The notes below the pieces were generated by a model, which was given only the letters and a program-made list of their open reading frames with translations, did not search any database and was not told the DNA's origin. DNA of 64,000 bases. Source: Pseudomonadota bacterium (GTDB lineage Bacteria; Pseudomonadota; Alphaproteobacteria; UBA8366). Shown piece by piece: positions 62,683 to 64,000 of the stretch. Both the position numbers and the translations under genes were made by a program. The stretch spans positions 1 through 64,000 of the forward strand of contig JAYZAS010000012.1 of the NCBI GenBank assembly GCA_036339585.1, in the 5' to 3' direction. Position 1 is the first letter of the stretch. Every line of letters starts with the position of its first letter.

Positions 62683-64000
62683 ATGACTGATAAAGAGTAT
62701 GATGTTGTAATTATCGGTGCAGGAAATGCGGCCATGTGCGCCGCCTTCTCCGCTCACGAACATGGCGCTAGCGTTATTATGTTAGAGAGTGCTACCGAAG
62801 ACGAAGCTGGTGGAAATAGTCGTTACACGGCGGGAGCTGTCCGTTTTGCACACAACGGATTACAAGATGTGGCTGCACTGGTGGATCTTACTGACGAAGA
62901 AAAAGAAAAAAATGACTTTGGCACCTACACCACAGATCAGTATTTCGATGATATGTTCCGCGTTACACAATATCGTACAGACCCAGAACTTTGTGAAACG
63001 CTTGTAACTAGATCAAATGAGACCATGCATTGGCTTCGTGATAATGGAATGAGGTTTATGCCCATGTATAAGCGTCAAGCATTCGAAGTTGATGGAAAAA
63101 TGAAGTTCTGGGGGGGGCTGGTCCTTGAATTCTGGGGAGGGGGACACGGCATTTGGGAGATGCAATATAAGGAGTCCCAGAAAAAAGGTATCCCTGTTTT
63201 ATTTGAACATAGAGCAATAGAACTTCTATATGACAACGAAAAAGTTTTCGGAGTAAAGGTAAAGCATGACGGAAAGGTTGCCGAAATCAGGGCGAAATCA
63301 GTTGTGCTTGCGTGTGGTGGATTTGAAGCGAATTCGGATTGGCGCACTCGCTACATGGGTCCAGGTTGGGATCTGGTCAAAGTTCGCGGCACCCGCCATA
63401 ATATGGGTGCTGGGATTAAGATGGCTTTAGATATAGGCGCAATGCCGTACGGTAACTGGTCTGGTGGTCATGCTGTTGGGTGGGACCTCAACGCCCCTGA
63501 ATTTGGTGACTTGTCAGTTGGAGATAATTTTCAGAAGCATTCCTATCCTCTTGGAATAATGGTGAATGCTACTGGTAAACGGTTTGTGGATGAGGGGGCA
63601 GATTTTCGCAATTATACTTACGCGAAGTACGGGAAAGAAATACTCAATCAGCCAGCCCAATTTGCTTGGCAAATATTCGATCAAAAGGTAACTGAGCTTT
63701 TGAGAGATGAGTATCGTATTCGGCAAATGACCAAGGTTCAATCCGACACTCTCGAAGGCTTGGTCGAGCAACTAGAAGGTGTGGATGCCGCACAATGCCT
63801 TAAGACTATCAATGAGTTTAACGATGCAGTGATGGAGGACGTTCGGTTTAACCCTGCAGTTCTTGATGGGCGAGGGACAAAGGGACTTGATGTTCCAAAA
63901 ACAAACTGGGCCAACAAACTCGATAAACCTCCCTACGAGGCTTACGCTATTACATGTGGTATTACATTCACCTTCGGCGGGCTTCGTATTAATAGCCAGG
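62683..64000 (+). CDS. FAD-dependent dehydrogenase, tricarballylate dehydrogenase (TcuA)-like (partial, C-terminus off window)
   Basis: Open from ATG 62683 to the window end, 439 codons. A strong TTGGAGGAA site precedes the start. The N-terminal dinucleotide motif is DVVIIGAGNAAMCAAF, and the LACGGFEANSDWR, GAGIKMALDIGA and FVDEGADFRNYTYAKYG segments are characteristic of the fumarate reductase/TcuA flavoprotein family. It oxidises dicarboxylic or tricarboxylic acids or 3-ketosteroids using FAD. TcuB would be expected downstream if this is true TcuA, outside the window. Confidence 0.85.
   Translation, partial: MTDKEYDVVIIGAGNAAMCAAFSAHEHGASVIMLESATEDEAGGNSRYTAGAVRFAHNGLQDVAALVDLTDEEKEKNDFGTYTTDQYFDDMFRVTQYRTDPELCETLVTRSNETMHWLRDNGMRFMPMYKRQAFEVDGKMKFWGGLVLEFWGGGHGIWEMQYKESQKKGIPVLFEHRAIELLYDNEKVFGVKVKHDGKVAEIRAKSVVLACGGFEANSDWRTRYMGPGWDLVKVRGTRHNMGAGIKMALDIGAMPYGNWSGGHAVGWDLNAPEFGDLSVGDNFQKHSYPLGIMVNATGKRFVDEGADFRNYTYAKYGKEILNQPAQFAWQIFDQKVTELLRDEYRIRQMTKVQSDTLEGLVEQLEGVDAAQCLKTINEFNDAVMEDVRFNPAVLDGRGTKGLDVPKTNWANKLDKPPYEAYAITCGITFTFGGLRINSQ

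Overview
The window looks like chromosomal DNA of a Gram-negative bacterium, most likely an uncultured marine-type alphaproteobacterium. The pointers are a long PstA with an N-terminal extension, tightly packed alternating operons of catabolic genes (CoA transferases, sugar-acid dehydratases, FMN hydroxy-acid oxidases, TauD and IlvD families), an RND pump led by its own TetR regulator, and modest GC content. This placement is inference from gene content. I see no tRNA, rRNA, insertion sequence, phage or CRISPR array.

Layout. (1) 1-6631, minus: an RTX-toxin-type (HlyC family) acyltransferase directly followed by a giant protein with a subtilisin-like protease, a P domain, cadherin-like repeats and RTX calcium repeats, which runs off the left edge. 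(2) 6.8-14.8 kb: an alpha/beta hydrolase, a DEAD-box helicase, a three-gene CoA-transferase operon, a secreted MORN protein, a flavodoxin-like reductase and a type-B carboxylesterase. (3) 14.8-21.6 kb: a MATE exporter, an acetolactate-synthase-like TPP enzyme, SlyX, a C40 peptidase, a PaaG-like isomerase and an HcaT-like MFS transporter. (4) 21.7-31.1 kb: a tetR-adaptor-RND pump operon, then a flavin reductase plus NDP-forming acyl-CoA synthetase pair, a small c-type cytochrome and a PPOX-type flavoprotein. (5) 31.2-37.4 kb: phosphate regulon phoR, then a Pho box, then pstS-pstC-pstA-pstB-phoB. There is no phoU, and PhoR has no membrane segment.

(6) 37.4-53.2 kb: an acid-sugar and hydroxy-acid catabolic region. 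It holds an enolase-superfamily dehydratase, a four-domain rhodanese protein, a TauD-family dioxygenase, a split altronate-dehydratase-family enzyme (SuyAB-like architecture), an SDR divergent from an IlvD-type sugar-acid dehydratase plus HpcH/HpaI aldolase operon, an MlrC-like metallopeptidase, an MmgE/PrpD protein, a small secreted unknown, and an MFS transporter overlapping a D-2-hydroxyacid dehydrogenase. (7) 53.3-58.4 kb, minus: a split TPP-dependent 2-oxoacid decarboxylase (ComDE-like) followed by three tandem paralogous FMN alpha-hydroxy-acid oxidases. Together these could oxidise 2-hydroxy acids to 2-oxo acids and decarboxylate them. (8) 58.4-64 kb: a DUF938 methyltransferase, a gamma-glutamyltransferase, a GT4 glycosyltransferase and the start of a TcuA-like FAD dehydrogenase cut by the right edge.

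The most notable points are the HlyC-type acyltransferase coupled to a protease/adhesin rather than a pore-forming toxin, the rewired phosphate sensing locus (soluble PhoR, no PhoU, three-repeat Pho box), the ComDE-like plus triple hydroxy-acid oxidase cluster, and a nested inverted repeat in the rhodanese/TauD divergent promoter.
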